Shown here: positions 23,214-34,445 of the stretch, piece after piece
How the letters are laid out: each line of letters begins with the position of its first letter
Position numbering within the stretch: position 1 is the stretch's first letter
NCBI GenBank assembly: GCA_026315105.1
Contig: CM048746.1
Span: forward strand, 146,364,730 to 146,428,729
DNA: 64,000 bases
DNA from: Locusta migratoria
Taxonomy: Eukaryota; Arthropoda; Insecta; Orthoptera; Acrididae
Direction of reading: 5' to 3'
Position numbers and translations under genes: made by a program
Notes under the pieces: model-generated
What the model was told of the DNA's origin: nothing
Databases searched by the model: none
The model's input: the letters and a program-made list of their open reading frames with translations, nothing else

Positions 23214-23404
23214 TCAAATGTTTGTAATACTTATGGAACTCAACTACGGGGTCATCAGTCCCTAAACTTACAAACTACTTATCAACTACCTTATACTAAG
23301 GACGGCACAAATATCCATGCCCGAGGGGGGATTCGAAGCCCCGACCGTAGTGGCCGTGCAGACCGTGACAGAAGCGCCTCAGTCTCCTCGGCCACCGCGG
23401 CCGG
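23214..23404 (-). mobile_element. SINE-A copy
   Basis: Full-length in reverse, perfect 11-bp duplication CATTGGAGACT at 23203-23213 and 23405-23415. Confidence 0.93.
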
Positions 23405-23415
23405 CATTGGAGACT

Positions 23416-24044
23416 ATACCGTGTCCTAATATGTGTGTTTCAGCATAGATCCACAACTGGTACCTCAATCCCGCTTGAGGTGTTAATCTGCAAGTGTGCT
23501 CGGTTACCTATTGAAAACATTTGTATTTCTTCAATTCAGTGTGAGCTTGTTTGAAGCTGCATTAGATATGAAACAGGAAGAACGCTAAGTTTTATCTTTA
23601 TATTACTACGTGAATAAAATATTAAATTGCGCAACGGAAAGCATAACACACACGATACAAACTGGGTGGTAACTGCCTTATATTATCATATCTGTGGATT
23701 GAAAAAATTTACACCACTGGGCCGGGTTATATTTGTATCATTTATCATTACTGTGTTCTGAGGAGGATGGTTATAGGATTTGAAAAAGGTCACAAACACT
23801 CACTCGGTAGTTACGGGAAATAATTTTATTTATTATCGTTCACGAGAATTAAACAAAGTAAAGTAAAAACACAGGATCGTCACGAGTGTCTCAATTATCA
23901 GTGGTTACACTATTTTGGAAACAAGGAGCACACACTCGACTCTTTCCTACTTCTCCTCGCAATACTCAAGCCATAATCATGCAAGAAAATAGACATTAAA
24001 TTAATTACACGGTACGCTTCCGCACGCGTATTAATGGACAGGAG

Positions 24045-24094
<50 letters not shown>

Positions 24095-24824
24095 AATATA
24101 AATCTCAAGGAACAAGCCACTAAGCAGTCGCTCGTGAAGCGATCACAGAAAATTCTTGAAATCTACAGAAAATAATTTAAGATTCAGATAATTTGTTAAA
24201 CATTGCTCTGATGGAGCTGATCATCAAACAAGCATGCCAGCAGCTAGCACCTCCGATACTGACTGCTATGCACTGACGCACCACATGTCCACAACACAAT
24301 GACCGTTACGTGCAAATGGCACAAAAACACATAAAATAATATCATTGCTCTCCACGAAAATTCGAATTATTACTAAACCAAGATTAAGTGCAAGCAAAGC
24401 AAGCAGAAGCGACTTCATAATTCATATACTGTGCATGAAAGCGAACTGGCGTGAACCATGTACTCACTTGATAAGTACATGGAAAATTATTAACTGACGC
24501 AGATTTAGCCTACAAAATATGTAGTATCGCTTAACAAAAGCCATTGAACACCTCATGAACTAATCGTAGTTCAAAAACTCGCCAAAAGCTCGCAGCATTG
24601 TAAGTTCATTTACCAAATAGCAGCTCCTTGGTTCGCGTCCGCTTATCTTCCCAGTCCGGCAAGCAGTCCGTAAGCGTGGCTTCTTAGCTGACTCCAACAG
24701 CTCGCTTTCAAACGCTCTCACCTGACTGGCTGAGACGGTGGCCTGCGCCCTGTACACTTCGCGAATCCACCACCCTCGCAAAAATTTCGTCGGCTATTCC
24801 TGCAGCTACTCCTTCAGCATCCTA
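23416..24824. other. no recognisable gene; A49 run
   Basis: A run of 49 A at 24045-24093 has no recognisable element upstream. No coding or RNA feature found. Confidence 0.55.
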
Positions 24825-24912
24825 CCTTGAGGTAGGGATGGGAAAAACCGATACCGGTATTTTAGTTTTGAATAACCAGTTTTTTCGGTATTTATTTGCT
24901 GTCGGTTGTAAC

Positions 24913-24914
<2 letters not shown>

Positions 24915-24958
<44 letters not shown>
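24915..24958. repeat. poly(T), 44 bases
   Basis: Uninterrupted T run inside the hAT element, in its left subterminal region. Confidence 0.95.
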
Positions 24959-24960
<2 letters not shown>

Positions 24961-25649
24961 TTATTGCCAAGAACCGGGTAAAAAACCAGTACGACTATTT
25001 CCTGTAGTAGTGGTTCAAAATGTGTTTTTTGTAAATAATTTAAAAAATTAAAACTAGTAGACCACAATATTTAGGGTACTCCTAAAATTTTCACTGCTGT
25101 GAAATATTAGGTCATCGCAGTAACTAAGAAAAGCGATCAGTGATAATTTAAGAAGAATCCCGGCAGTCAGGAAGGCGCAACAAACGCGTGGCATAAGAAC
25201 TGGTGCAGCTGTTGAGGCATCGATGCACCTGTTGCCGTGTGGCCTGGCCTATTAGACAACGCGCGTGCACGGCAGTGTACGAGACTTGCCTCCGTCTGGT
25301 CACGCGGCAGTTCCTTGCTGTCGTCGCCAGACGTCGGTTGTGTGTTAAATGGCACCATCCCGAGTGTGGAAGTTATTAATTCACGAAGTACGGTAGCAAT
25401 GAGTTACAATGCTCCATTTGCTTTAAATAGCTGGAGGTACTGCAAACATGCTGTGTCATTTAAGGAGAAAGCATCCAAAATGTTTCTTGGAAGAGAAGGT
25501 AAATTCGATCCATATATTATGTAAGCTTGGAATAATAACTTAATGTACTATCATATTGTTATTCTAACAAGTTTTATTAATGTGATTCCTTGAAAGCGAG
25601 GGGCTTTATTAATAACCAATATGGGTTTAGGTAACATTAATCATGTGGT

Positions 25650-25850
25650 GCCTCGCGAGGTAGCCGTGCGGCTGAGGCTCCATGTCACGGGCTGCGCGGC
25701 TGCTCCAGTCGGAGATACGAGTCCTCCCTCCTCCCTCGGTCATGGGTGTGTATGTTGTCCTTAGCGTAAGTTAGTTTAAGTTAGATGAAGTAGTTTTTAA
25801 GTCTAGTGTCCGATGACCTAAGCAGTTAGGTCTCATAAGAACATACTTTG
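25650..25850 (+). mobile_element. SINE-B copy inside the hAT element
   Basis: Head CCTCGCGAGGTAGCCGTG and SINE-B tail, with perfect 10-bp duplication ATCATGTGGT at 25640-25649 and 25851-25860. Confidence 0.88.
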
Positions 25851-26507
25851 ATCATGTGGTACACAGCTTTCCTAGTTCAATTTGCGTAAATTTACATTGA
25901 CAACAATCATACTGTTAGTCGGAACTGTGACTTTATTTTTCCAAATACTTCTGCAGCAGTAACTGAAGTTCATTTAATGACTGTAACGTAAATATATATT
26001 GTGTATATAACGAGATATTCGCATGCGTTGACTCACAAGTCCAACTTACGGAGTGGTTGGCTCAATATTCGCAACTGCCGGATGGCAATACTAGGCCAAT
26101 AAATCTGTATGCTTCGTAATCGTCTTCTTCGAATTCCTGGCTAGGCTTACATACACTCAAGAAGGCGTAGTATTGGGAGGGGATCTTGCAAAATATGGAA
26201 AGTCTAGTGATTTGTTGTGTAACGTAAATTTACATAAATCTGAACTAAATTTCGTAAGTTTCGGTTTCGGCCGAAACTAGAAGAACCGAAAATTCGATTA
26301 CGGTTTCTGTTTCGGCCGCAAAATATGTTTCGGTCGAACTCTACTGGAAATAATAGCAATAAAAACCGAAAACCGGTTATTTAAAAAACCGGTTATCCTT
26401 AGCAATTTTTACAGTGCGGTTAAACTGGAGATGAAAAGAACCGGTATAACCGAAAACCGGTTGTTTCAGCAATAACCGCCATACCTACCTTGAGGTGCTA
26501 CTCCAAC

Positions 26508-26711
26508 GGCAGCGGCGCATTAGCCATGCGTACTGAGGCGCCGTGTTGCGGTGCGCGCGGCCGTTGGCCGTCGGGGGTTCGAGTCCCCTCCAGGGCATGG
26601 CTATTTGTGTTGTCCTTAGGTTAGTTTCACTTAGTTTAAGTAGTTTGTAAGCTACGAACTAATAACCTAGACCTTGAGTCCGATAGATTTACAAACATTT
26701 TAACATTTTTT
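26508..26711 (+). mobile_element. SINE-B copy adjoining the hAT element
   Basis: Perfect 12-bp duplication TGCTACTCCAAC at 26496-26507 and 26712-26723. The left duplication starts at the base after the hAT duplication. Confidence 0.92.
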
Positions 26712-26820
26712 TGCTACTCCAACTACAGGCCACGTTTGAGCTAAATGGTGAAGTATGCTACCCCCATAACTTTGCCATCTGTACATCTGATACCAACCTT
26801 CTCAAATTATATAACCTATC

Positions 26821-26971
26821 CGCGGCCGAGGGTCGTGGGTTCGAATGCCCCCTCGGGCATGGATGTTTATGTAGTCTTTAGTATAAGCTAGTTCATAAAT
26901 AGTTTGTAAGCTTAGGGACTGATGACCCCGCAGTTAAGTCCCTTAAGCTTTACAAACATTTTGAACATTTT
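26821..26971 (+). mobile_element. SINE-A copy, 5'-truncated
   Basis: Starts in the head near GCGGCCGAGGG, has box B-like GGTTCGAATGC and the complete SINE-A tail. No convincing duplication. Confidence 0.85.
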
Positions 26972-27955
26972 TATAGCCCATCACAAGCACGCCACATTCT
27001 CTCACACAAGTAAAGGAACAGAGAAGTGTGACACTGCAGTCAAATACAATAAAATAAATGAGAGGCAGATGCCACTTTCCACATTCAGTTGAAACACGTA
27101 TGTGTAAATTTGCTGCTGTGCTATCTGTGATTTTGATATAGCAAACTTCTCAGGATGTGGTATATCTTTGTCAAAGAGAGCAGTTGCACGGCAGTGTTAG
27201 TTGAAAGTAGTTGCACTGTCGTGGCTGTGACGAGTTGTGTGGAGCAATCATTGTACCTCAGAATTATCGTTTATTGGAAGGACAGACCAGACCACTACTT
27301 GTTTCTGTTGTTTATGTAAAACCCTGAAAACCAAGGTAGTGTACATCGCTGTTCTTGCGTAATAATAATTGTTCATTGTATTTGCAGCATTGTTTCATTC
27401 AAGTTGTTACTTGCCTATCCTCCTTCTCTCAAATTACAATAAGTGTTCAAAGAAATATTCCTTGATTCCTTGACACTGCTCAAAATGATTAATGAATATT
27501 ATCGATTGTTGTCTGAAGTAATCAATACTGCCCTAAATAAAAGTCACTATTATATGTGTATGCATGTTATGGAGCAGAATAGATACTCGCATGTGATATA
27601 AATTATGTTTCCAGATACAGTAAAATTCCTTCTCGCAGTCGATTTATTTCAATCAGACAGTCACATGCACGCTACATATCGTAAATGTTTAAAGAAATAT
27701 TTTGTACACACTATTATAAAAAAAATCTCTTAATAGGGCCATGATAAATTATTTTTAAAGAATTCAATAATGACAAAGTTTATGACAGCGTTTGTGCCAA
27801 GTGTATTTTGGTAGAGATCCTACTCAATATTGTTCTTCGTCTGGCAATTAATTTAGCAGTCCTTTTATTTCAATATACTTCAGACAGGTTTCATCATTTC
27901 AGAAATATATCTGCACCCGGCTTTTACCAAACAGCATAGGGCTTTTACAGTAGCT
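26972..27955. other. no recognisable gene
   Basis: AT-rich, nothing supported. Confidence 0.6.
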
Positions 27956-27968
27956 GGTAACCTTCATG

Positions 27969-28159
27969 CCGTCCGCGGTGGCCGAGGGAACTGAGGCGCT
28001 TCAGTCACGGTCTGCACGGCCAAAACGGTCGGGGGTTCGAATCCCCCTCGGGCATGGATATTTGTGCCGTCCTTAGTTGTAGGTAGTTTGTAAGTTTAGG
28101 GACTGATGACCCCGTAGTTAAATCCCTTAAGCTTAACACACATTTGAACATCTTTTTTT
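27969..28159 (+). mobile_element. SINE-A copy, good reference
   Basis: Full-length with clean box B (GGTTCGAATCC) and tail; perfect 13-bp duplication GGTAACCTTCATG at 27956-27968 and 28160-28172. Confidence 0.95.
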
Positions 28160-28276
28160 GGTAACCTTCATGATAATTTAAATATATTGGTACCTACAGT
28201 ACCGCTTCAGTTATTTCAACAACAAATTTTCAGTAAATTAGAAAATTCTGAGAAGGTGTATTAATTTTTATTTTGT

Positions 28277-28735
28277 CCGCCTTCGTAGCTCAGCGGTAGC
28301 GTCGCTTACTACCACGCAGGAGGCCCGGGTTCGATTCCCGGCAGAGGACTGGGTGTTGTGTGTTGTCCTAATCATCATCTCATCATCAGAGGTCAAAAAA
28401 GGTCAAATGTTTGTATAGATTATGGGACTTAACTATGGAGTGATCAGTCCCTAAACTTACAAACTACTTATGACTTACCTTATACTAAGGACGGCACAAA
28501 CATCCATGCCCGAGAGGGGTTTCGAACCCCCGACCGCAGTGGCTTGCAGACCGTGACTGGAGCGCCTCATTCCCCTCGGCCACCGTGGCCGGCCATCGCA
28601 TCATCATTGGCACGTAAGTCTCTCACGCAGCGTCAAATAAGAAGACTTACACTAAGGCGGCCGAACAATCCCGCAAGGGATCTCCCGGCCAAGAAAGCCA
28701 TACGCTCATTTCAATTTTTATTTTCGGCATTGTAA
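28277..28735 (+). mobile_element. SINE-C copy, split by a SINE-A
   Basis: tRNA-like head with A box GTAGCTCAGCGGTAGCG and B box GGTTCGATTCC, then ACTGGGTGTTGTGTGTTGTC. After the inserted SINE-A it resumes and ends with GCCATACGCTCATTTC. Order and content match a SINE I recall from orthopterans. Confidence 0.82.
28389..28593 (-). mobile_element. SINE-A copy inside SINE-C
   Basis: Reverse orientation. Flanks CATCTCATCATCA (28376-28388) and CATCGCATCATCA (28594-28606) are a 13-bp duplication with one mismatch, inside the host SINE. Confidence 0.9.
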
Positions 28736-29637
28736 TTTTCGCTTTTGTGACAATAGTCGTTAAAATAATCAGTTTCCTCACTGCCTTAGTATCTCATAAA
28801 AGATCTGTTACGACTGCCAAAACTCTCAAGATCGTCAACTGTATTAATTTGTCAGAAAAGGAATACATCCACAGTTGTTATTTGTCCAAAGAAATTGTTG
28901 GGAAGAACTTGCGGCGCCCTTCACATTCGTGGAGACGTCGCCGAGATTTGTAGCTCTGGCGCCCCCCCCCCTTCCCCCTGGCAGAGTGCCTCGGGTCGCT
29001 GCCACGGAGTCACCGAGCCTCTAAAAATCGAGTAACCGTTCCCTCGCCCTGCGCCGCCAACCTTTGAGATGCAAATTTCCCTTTCAGAATGCGTCGTCGG
29101 GGTCTCCTCGCAGGGCAGAGGCCGGACCGAACCCCGAAAACGACTTTCCCCAGAGAGACCGAGCGCGTAATTCACTGCCCCGCCGGTTCATATATCCTCC
29201 GGCGTTCTTTCTTTTATATTTCCTTCCTCTGAATTCTGCCACAACTCAGCAACTTGGAAGACCTGAACTGACTCTCTTAACGTTTCACAGTTAATGAAAA
29301 GATTTAAGAACAGGTAACTGTAGCAGAACGAGCATAGAAAATTGATATAGAGTGTCTGTTCTTTCTGACATGCCGTACGTCTGACAGAATAGACACCACA
29401 TATTTCTCTTCCATATAAATAAAAATGTAAAAGATCGCTTGTTCAAAATCATTAATCTCCCAAATTTCTTGAATGGTTAATTTAAAAGTTTTAAACAATT
29501 TTGCATTCTAATACAGGTGTTTTTATAACACTGGGTAACTTTTTAAACCGCGTACATACTATTTGGATTGATCGGGGAGAGGATACGACACAAAGGAGGG
29601 TTAATAAACAAACGCCCAAAAAGTATGGTTTCTGTAC
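28736..29637. other. GC-rich patch, no gene called
   Basis: 28910-29190 is GC- and CpG-rich, unlike its AT-rich surroundings. Both strands are open for about 80 codons here, which is expected from high GC. No domain is recognised; an unmethylated promoter-like patch or a fragment of an unknown element are both possible. Confidence 0.35.
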
Positions 29638-29700
29638 TAGAGATCGTTTATTCAATCACACCTGCCGCACTTCGAAGTATGTTCGAATAAGTGATCTCTA
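29638..29700. repeat. short inverted repeat
   Basis: TAGAGATCGTTTATTC (29638-29653) pairs with GAATAAGTGATCTCTA (29685-29700), 14 of 16 positions, around a 31-base loop. Confidence 0.75.
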
Positions 29701-29784
29701 GCATGTAAAACATGCATTTTCGGCCATTTTTTTAATAACCATTTTTGTAGCCTCTCCTCAGTCACCGTGTATCTGCAATTGTGT

Positions 29785-29785
<1 letters not shown>

Positions 29786-29841
<56 letters not shown>
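29786..29841. repeat. poly(T), 56 bases
   Basis: Uninterrupted T run. It lies upstream on the plus strand of a minus-strand LINE 3' end, so in element orientation it reads as an A tail. Confidence 0.9.
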
Positions 29842-29843
<2 letters not shown>

Positions 29844-29869
29844 GATTTTCTGATACCAAGTTTCCCGAT

Positions 29870-30310
29870 TAATCCACATCTGCATACATACTTCGAAATC
29901 CACCCAAAGTTGCATGGCGGAGGGTACTCAGCATAACAATAAGTTGCTTACTTTTCTGTTCAACTCCCATATAGAACAAGGCAAAAACAAATGCTTGTAG
30001 CATCTGTACGAGCCCTAATCTCTCTGATCTTTGTGGTGTTTACGCGAAAAGTACATTGGAGGCAGTAGAATCCTTCTGCAGTCCGCTTCAAATTCCGACT
30101 CCCTAAATTTCTTCGACAGTTTTTCTTAAAACGAACGTCGCCTTTCTAGCAGTCACACCCATTTGAGTTCCCGAAACATTTCAGTAACATTCGCGCGTTG
30201 ATGGAACCTACTAATAACATACCTAGCCGCCCACCTCTGAACTGCTTCAGTGTCTTCCTTTAAACCGACCGGATGGGCAATCCAAACACTTGAGCAATAC
30301 TCAAGACGTT
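29870..30310 (-). mobile_element. LINE 3' end, Jockey/R1-like, degenerate
   Basis: The plus strand starts CCACATCTGCATACATACTT and continues with GCATGGCGGAGGGTACT, the complement of the TACATCTACATC-type 3' ends seen at 56776 and 62953. In minus orientation the RT C-terminus decays rapidly upstream of this end. Confidence 0.6.
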
Positions 30311-30469
30311 TTTATACCGTCTACTTTACAGACTAATTATTGAAATATATGTTAAAATTATATACAGAAACACGCGCAATGCAACGTCGTGCTAAAATCT
30401 CTAAGCATTCTGTCAACAACTTTCGTAGATATAATTTTGAACTCAACGCTAAACAAAGTTCTAGCTTAG

Positions 30470-30836
30470 ACGAAGTGAAAGGGGAGATGTAGGAGAGCGA
30501 GGAAATAGACAGGGAGAGAGAAGATGGGCAGTGAGATAGTAGCGACGATATGGTGAGACAGAAGGGGAAGAGGAGATGGAGAAGGGGGCAAAGAGGAGAT
30601 GAACAAAGAGAGAAGAAGTAGAAGATGAGCAGAGGGAGAGGGGGATACATATATGAGGAACAGTGTAGGATATTTATCAAAATCCTTCATTACACATATT
30701 TAAAAGGAGGGTGGGGAGAGTTATCTCTCTTCCTTCATATCTGTGGTTTTTTGTTTTTTTTTTTGTTTTTTTTTTTTGTTTTTGTTTTTTTTTTGTTTTT
30801 TTTTTGTTTTTTTTTGTTTTTTTTTTTTTTTTTTTG
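30470..30836. repeat. purine-rich block and T-rich tract
   Basis: 30470-30650 is a GA-rich low-complexity stretch; 30745-30836 is T-rich with G every 7-12 bases. Open frames here are low-complexity artefacts. Confidence 0.85.
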
Positions 30837-30889
30837 TTAAATAGACTACAGTAACGCATGATCGATTACAACACAAGTGTAAGTTTTTA

Positions 30890-32426
30890 TAAGTGTATAC
30901 TACACAATCAATTGCATAAGGGACTGGAAAACTTGATTGTAATAGGGGTCTGGAACTCGGTAGTAGAAAAGGGAAAAAATTGAAATGTAGTAGGTGAATA
31001 TGGACTGGGGAAAAGGAATGAAAGAGAAGATCGCCTGGTAGAATTTTGTGCAAATCACAATTTAATCATCACAAACACCCGGTTTAAGCAACATGAAATA
31101 AGTTTATGTACATGGAAAAGACCAGGAGCCACTGGAAAGTACCAGATTGACTTTATAATGATGGGGAATAGGTTTAGAATCCAGGTTTTAAATTGTAAGT
31201 CTTATCGAGGGAAGATATAGACTCTGACTATAAATTATTTGTTATGAAATGTAAATTAAAACTTACGAGTCTGCAGAAAGGTAGAAAATTAAGCACATGG
31301 AACCTGGACAAATTCAAGGAACCAGAGGTGGTTGAGTTTCAGAGGGAGCATTAGGTAAGGATTGGCTGAAACGGAAGAAAGTAATACAGTAGAATAAGTA
31401 GCTCTGAGAGACATAGTAGTGAAGGCCGCAGAGGATCCTCTAGGCAGAAGGACAAGACCTAATAGAAATTCCTGAATAACACAGGAGACACTGAATTCAA
31501 GTGATGAAACGAGAAAAATTACAATGTAGCAATACTCACAGTACGACTTATTTTGGAAGGCAGGTTAAGGGAAGTCAACACACAGTTTTTAGCTTTTGTA
31601 GATTTGTATAAATCTTTTAACAGTATTGACTTGAATAAACTCTGTCAAATTCCGAATATAACAGGGGTAAAAAATAGGAAAAGAATAGTATATATACAAC
31701 TTGTTCAAAGAACGGACAGCAGTTATAACAGTCGAAAGGCATGAAGAGACGAAGTGGTTGGGAAAGGAGTAAGACATGATTGTAGCCTTTATCCAATGTT
31801 ATTGAATCTGTACATCTAAGATGTAAAAGAATGAAAGGTGCAACTTGGAGAATACATTAAAGTTCAGAAAGAAGAAGTAAAAAGTTTGCCGATGACATTG
31901 TAATTCTGTAGTCAGAGACAGTTGAGGACCTGGAAGAGTAATCGAACGGAATAGACAGTTTCTTGAAATGAAGTTATAAGATGAACATTAACAAGAACAC
32001 TTCTAGGGTAATGGAATGTAGTACAAGAAAATCAAGTGATGCTGAACGAATTAGATTAGTAATCAATATATATGTAACAATGGGCGTGTGTCCGTATATA
32101 TCAGTTTGTAGACAGGTTAGGTGGGTAGATCTCCTGACTAATGAGAAGGTGCTGAACAGAATTGAGGAGAAAAGAAATTTCTGGTATATCTTGTCTAAGA
32201 GAAGGGATCAACTGGTTCGAGACATTCTGAGAAATCGTCAAATTAGCATTCGATGGAAGTGTGTGGGGTAAAAATCACAGAGACAGACCGAGTCACATAT
32301 ACAGTAAACAGATTCAAAAGGAGGTAGGTTGCCGATCAGTGATGAAGAGGCTTGCACGGAAGAGAGTAGCGTGGAAAGCTCCACCAAATAAGTCTCAGGA
32401 CTGAAGATCACCACAACAACAACACA
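30890..32426 (+). pseudogene. LINE with endonuclease and RT remains (RTE/CFDP2-like)
   Basis: The first part (about 30990-31230) encodes, with shifts, GLGKRNERGDRLVEFCANHN and YQIDFIMMGNR, as in the apurinic endonuclease-like domain of the family that also gave rise to CFDP2-type proteins. The RT follows: ILEGRLREVNTQFLAFVDLYK at about 31550-31610, then a KRIVYIQLVQR region. The C-terminal WVDLLTNEKVLNRIEEKRNF segment lies at about 32125-32190. The 3' end (32340-32426) closes with ACAACAACAACA. The element normally nicks DNA with the endonuclease and primes reverse transcription there. Multiple stops, no complete catalytic site. Confidence 0.82.
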
Positions 32427-33030
32427 GCTGAAAACCCTGGTTTTCCCAGGTATTTATTTATCCCATACTCGCGTTTATCGCCCCTCTCGTACTCCGCTCT
32501 CTGTCCATCTTTCTCTCTCCCGTCTTTCTCTGTTCATCTTCCCTTTCACTCTATCAGCCCATTTCTCCCTTCCCCTCCTCACCCTTCTGTTCATCTCCTC
32601 GACCTATCTGTGTTCAGCTCCGCCTATTCAGCTGATGTTCTCCTCTACGAAAAATCACATTTGTTAACTTTCATGATGATCAGTGAAACAATGTCAAATA
32701 TAATTGAAGGTAACCTTTTGCCATGCGCCATTCGGTGGTTTGCGGATTAAAAACGTCTTCCACGGGAAATGTTAAATACATCACCCAGCTTTAATGATAA
32801 AGGGTAAAACGGAGTTAAAATCAATAGTAAGGTACACTCTCCCATCCACGAACAAAACATTAAGTAGACAATGACTTTAATCTAGGTTTTCCGATCAAGT
32901 GTGCTAAATTTATTTAAGATCGAAATAAAACTGTAGATTTCGTCGAATTCCGTAACTAATGTTCCTTCCGTTATGCACCGTATTAAATCTAATGCTGACA
33001 GAAATCTTCCTCATTTTTCAGGTCAAGTGT
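32427..33030 (-). mobile_element. Helitron-like 3' end and body, partial
   Basis: On the minus strand the end reads CCTGGGAAAACCAGGG (hairpin, 32435-32450) then TTTTCAGCT, the same layout as the Helitron end at 39995-40021 (hairpin, TTTTCAG, CTAG). The final AG of CTAG is absent where the LINE tail abuts. The 5' end is not identified. Confidence 0.5.
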
Positions 33031-33048
33031 AAGCCGCACAGATTGCCC

Positions 33049-33150
33049 GCGTAGTCAAAAGCGTCATGCTACGGACTGGGGTTGGGCGATCACGCCGGAG
33101 GTTAGAGTCCTCCCTCTGGCATGGGTATGTGTGTTGTCCTTAGAGTAAGT
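33049..33150 (+). mobile_element. SINE-B head, cut by a Tc1 insertion
   Basis: tRNA-like head and box B-like GGTTAGAGTCC then GTGTTGTCCTTAGAGTAAGT, ending exactly at the TA where the Tc1 element begins. The SINE tail does not resume after the Tc1 copy. Confidence 0.75.
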
Positions 33151-33152
33151 TA

Positions 33153-34443
33153 CACTACCGGCCATTAAAATTGCTACAACAAGAAGAAATGCACATGACA
33201 AATGGGTATTCATTGGGCAAATGCATTATACTAGAACTGACATATGATCAATTTTTCATGCAATTTGGCTGCATAGATCCTGAGAAATCAGTACCCAAAA
33301 CAACCACCTCTGGCTGTAATAACGGCCTTGATACGCCTGGGCATCGAGTCAAACACAGCTTGGATGGCCTGTACAGATACACATGCCCATTCATCTTCAA
33401 CACGATACCACAGTTCATCAACTGGCGTATTGTGACGAGTCAGTTGTTCTACCACCATTGACCAGACGTTTTCAATTGGTGAGAGATCAGCATAATCTGC
33501 TGGCCAGGGCAGCAGTCGAACGTTTTCCGTATCCAGAAAAGCCCGTACAGGTCCCGCAACTTGCGGTCGTGCATTATCCTGCTGATATGTAGGGTTTCGA
33601 ATGGATCGAATGAAGGGTAGAGCCACGGGTCGTAACACATCTGAAATGTAACGTCCACTGTTCAAAGTGCCGTCGATACGATCAAAGAGGTGACCGACAC
33701 GTGTAACCAATGGCACTCCATACCATCACGCCCTGTAATATGCCAGTATGGCGATGACGAATACACATTTTCAATGTGCGTTCACCGCAATGTCGCCAAA
33801 AAGGGATGCGACCATCATGATGCTGTAAACAGAACCTGGATTCATGCGAAAAAATGACGTTTTTGCCATTCGTGCACCCAGGTTCGTCGTTGCGTACATC
33901 GTCGAGGGCGCTCCTGACTGTGATGCAGCAAGCGTAACCGCATCCGTGGTCTCCGAGTTGATTGTCCACACTGCTGCAAACGTCGTCGAACTGTTCGTGC
34001 AGATAGTTGTTGTCTTGCAAACGTCCTCACCTGTTGACTCAGGGATCGAGACGTCGCTGCACGATCCTCCTGAACACGCCGATTCCATATTCTGCTAACA
34101 GTCATTGGATCGCGACCAAAGCGAGCAGTAATGTCGAGATACGATAAACCGCAATCGCGATAGGCTACCATCCGACCTTCATCAATCTCGGAAACGTGAT
34201 GGTATACACTTCTCCTCCGTACACGAGGCATCATAAAATCGTTTCACCAGGCAACTCTGATGAGAAATCGGTTGGAAACTTTCCTCATGTCAGCACCTTG
34301 TAGATGTCCCCATTGGCGCCAGCCTTGTGTGAATGCTCTGAAAAGCTAATCATTTGATATCACAGCATATTCTGCCTGTCGCTTAAATTTCGCGTCAGTT
34401 ACACGTCATCTTCGTGGTGTAGCAATTTTAATGGCCAGGAATG
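33153..34443 (-). mobile_element. Tc1-like transposon, copy 2
   Basis: Inverted repeats CCGGCCATTAAAATTGC (left) and the complement of GCAATTTTAATGGCCAGG (right), 1291 bp, flanked by TA at 33151-33152 and 34444-34445. Same family as 15998-17368. Confidence 0.93.
33290..34234 (-). pseudogene. Tc1-family transposase, copy 2
   Basis: Starts at ATG 34234-34232 (MPRVRRR) and shows the paired-like helix-turn-helix region: CGLSYLDITARFG and DPMTVSRIWNRR. The segment equivalent to the first catalytic motif reads FSHESRF, so the family's first Asp is His. The second Asp is kept in YQQDNARPQ (about 33586) and the Glu in LSPIENVW (about 33469-33492). Frameshifts occur near 34090, where about 60 bp present in copy 1 are missing, and near 33715. 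In life the enzyme cuts at the TA-flanked ends and pastes the element elsewhere; this copy is dead. Confidence 0.9.
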
Positions 34444-34445
34444 TA

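Larger units (their letters stand above)
24833..26487. mobile_element. hAT element, non-autonomous (1655 bp)
   Basis: Ends TAGGGATGG and, read inward from the right, TAGGTATGG; perfect 8-bp duplication CCTTGAGG at 24825-24832 and 26488-26495. Both subterminal zones are rich in ACCGGT/AACCGGTT motifs. A T44 run (24915-24958) and a SINE-B (25650-25850) lie inside. No transposase motif found. Confidence 0.9.

Noticed and set aside
28279..28350. Possible tRNA gene (A and B boxes present)
   Set aside because: It continues into a SINE body and lacks a well-paired cloverleaf; the same applies to the heads at 20338, 22980, 27969 and 48777.
28921..29175. 84-codon ORF in the GC-rich patch
   Set aside because: Both strands are open because of base composition; no motif.
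29652..29915. ORF with a long lysine run
   Set aside because: Produced by translating a T56 run on the opposite strand.
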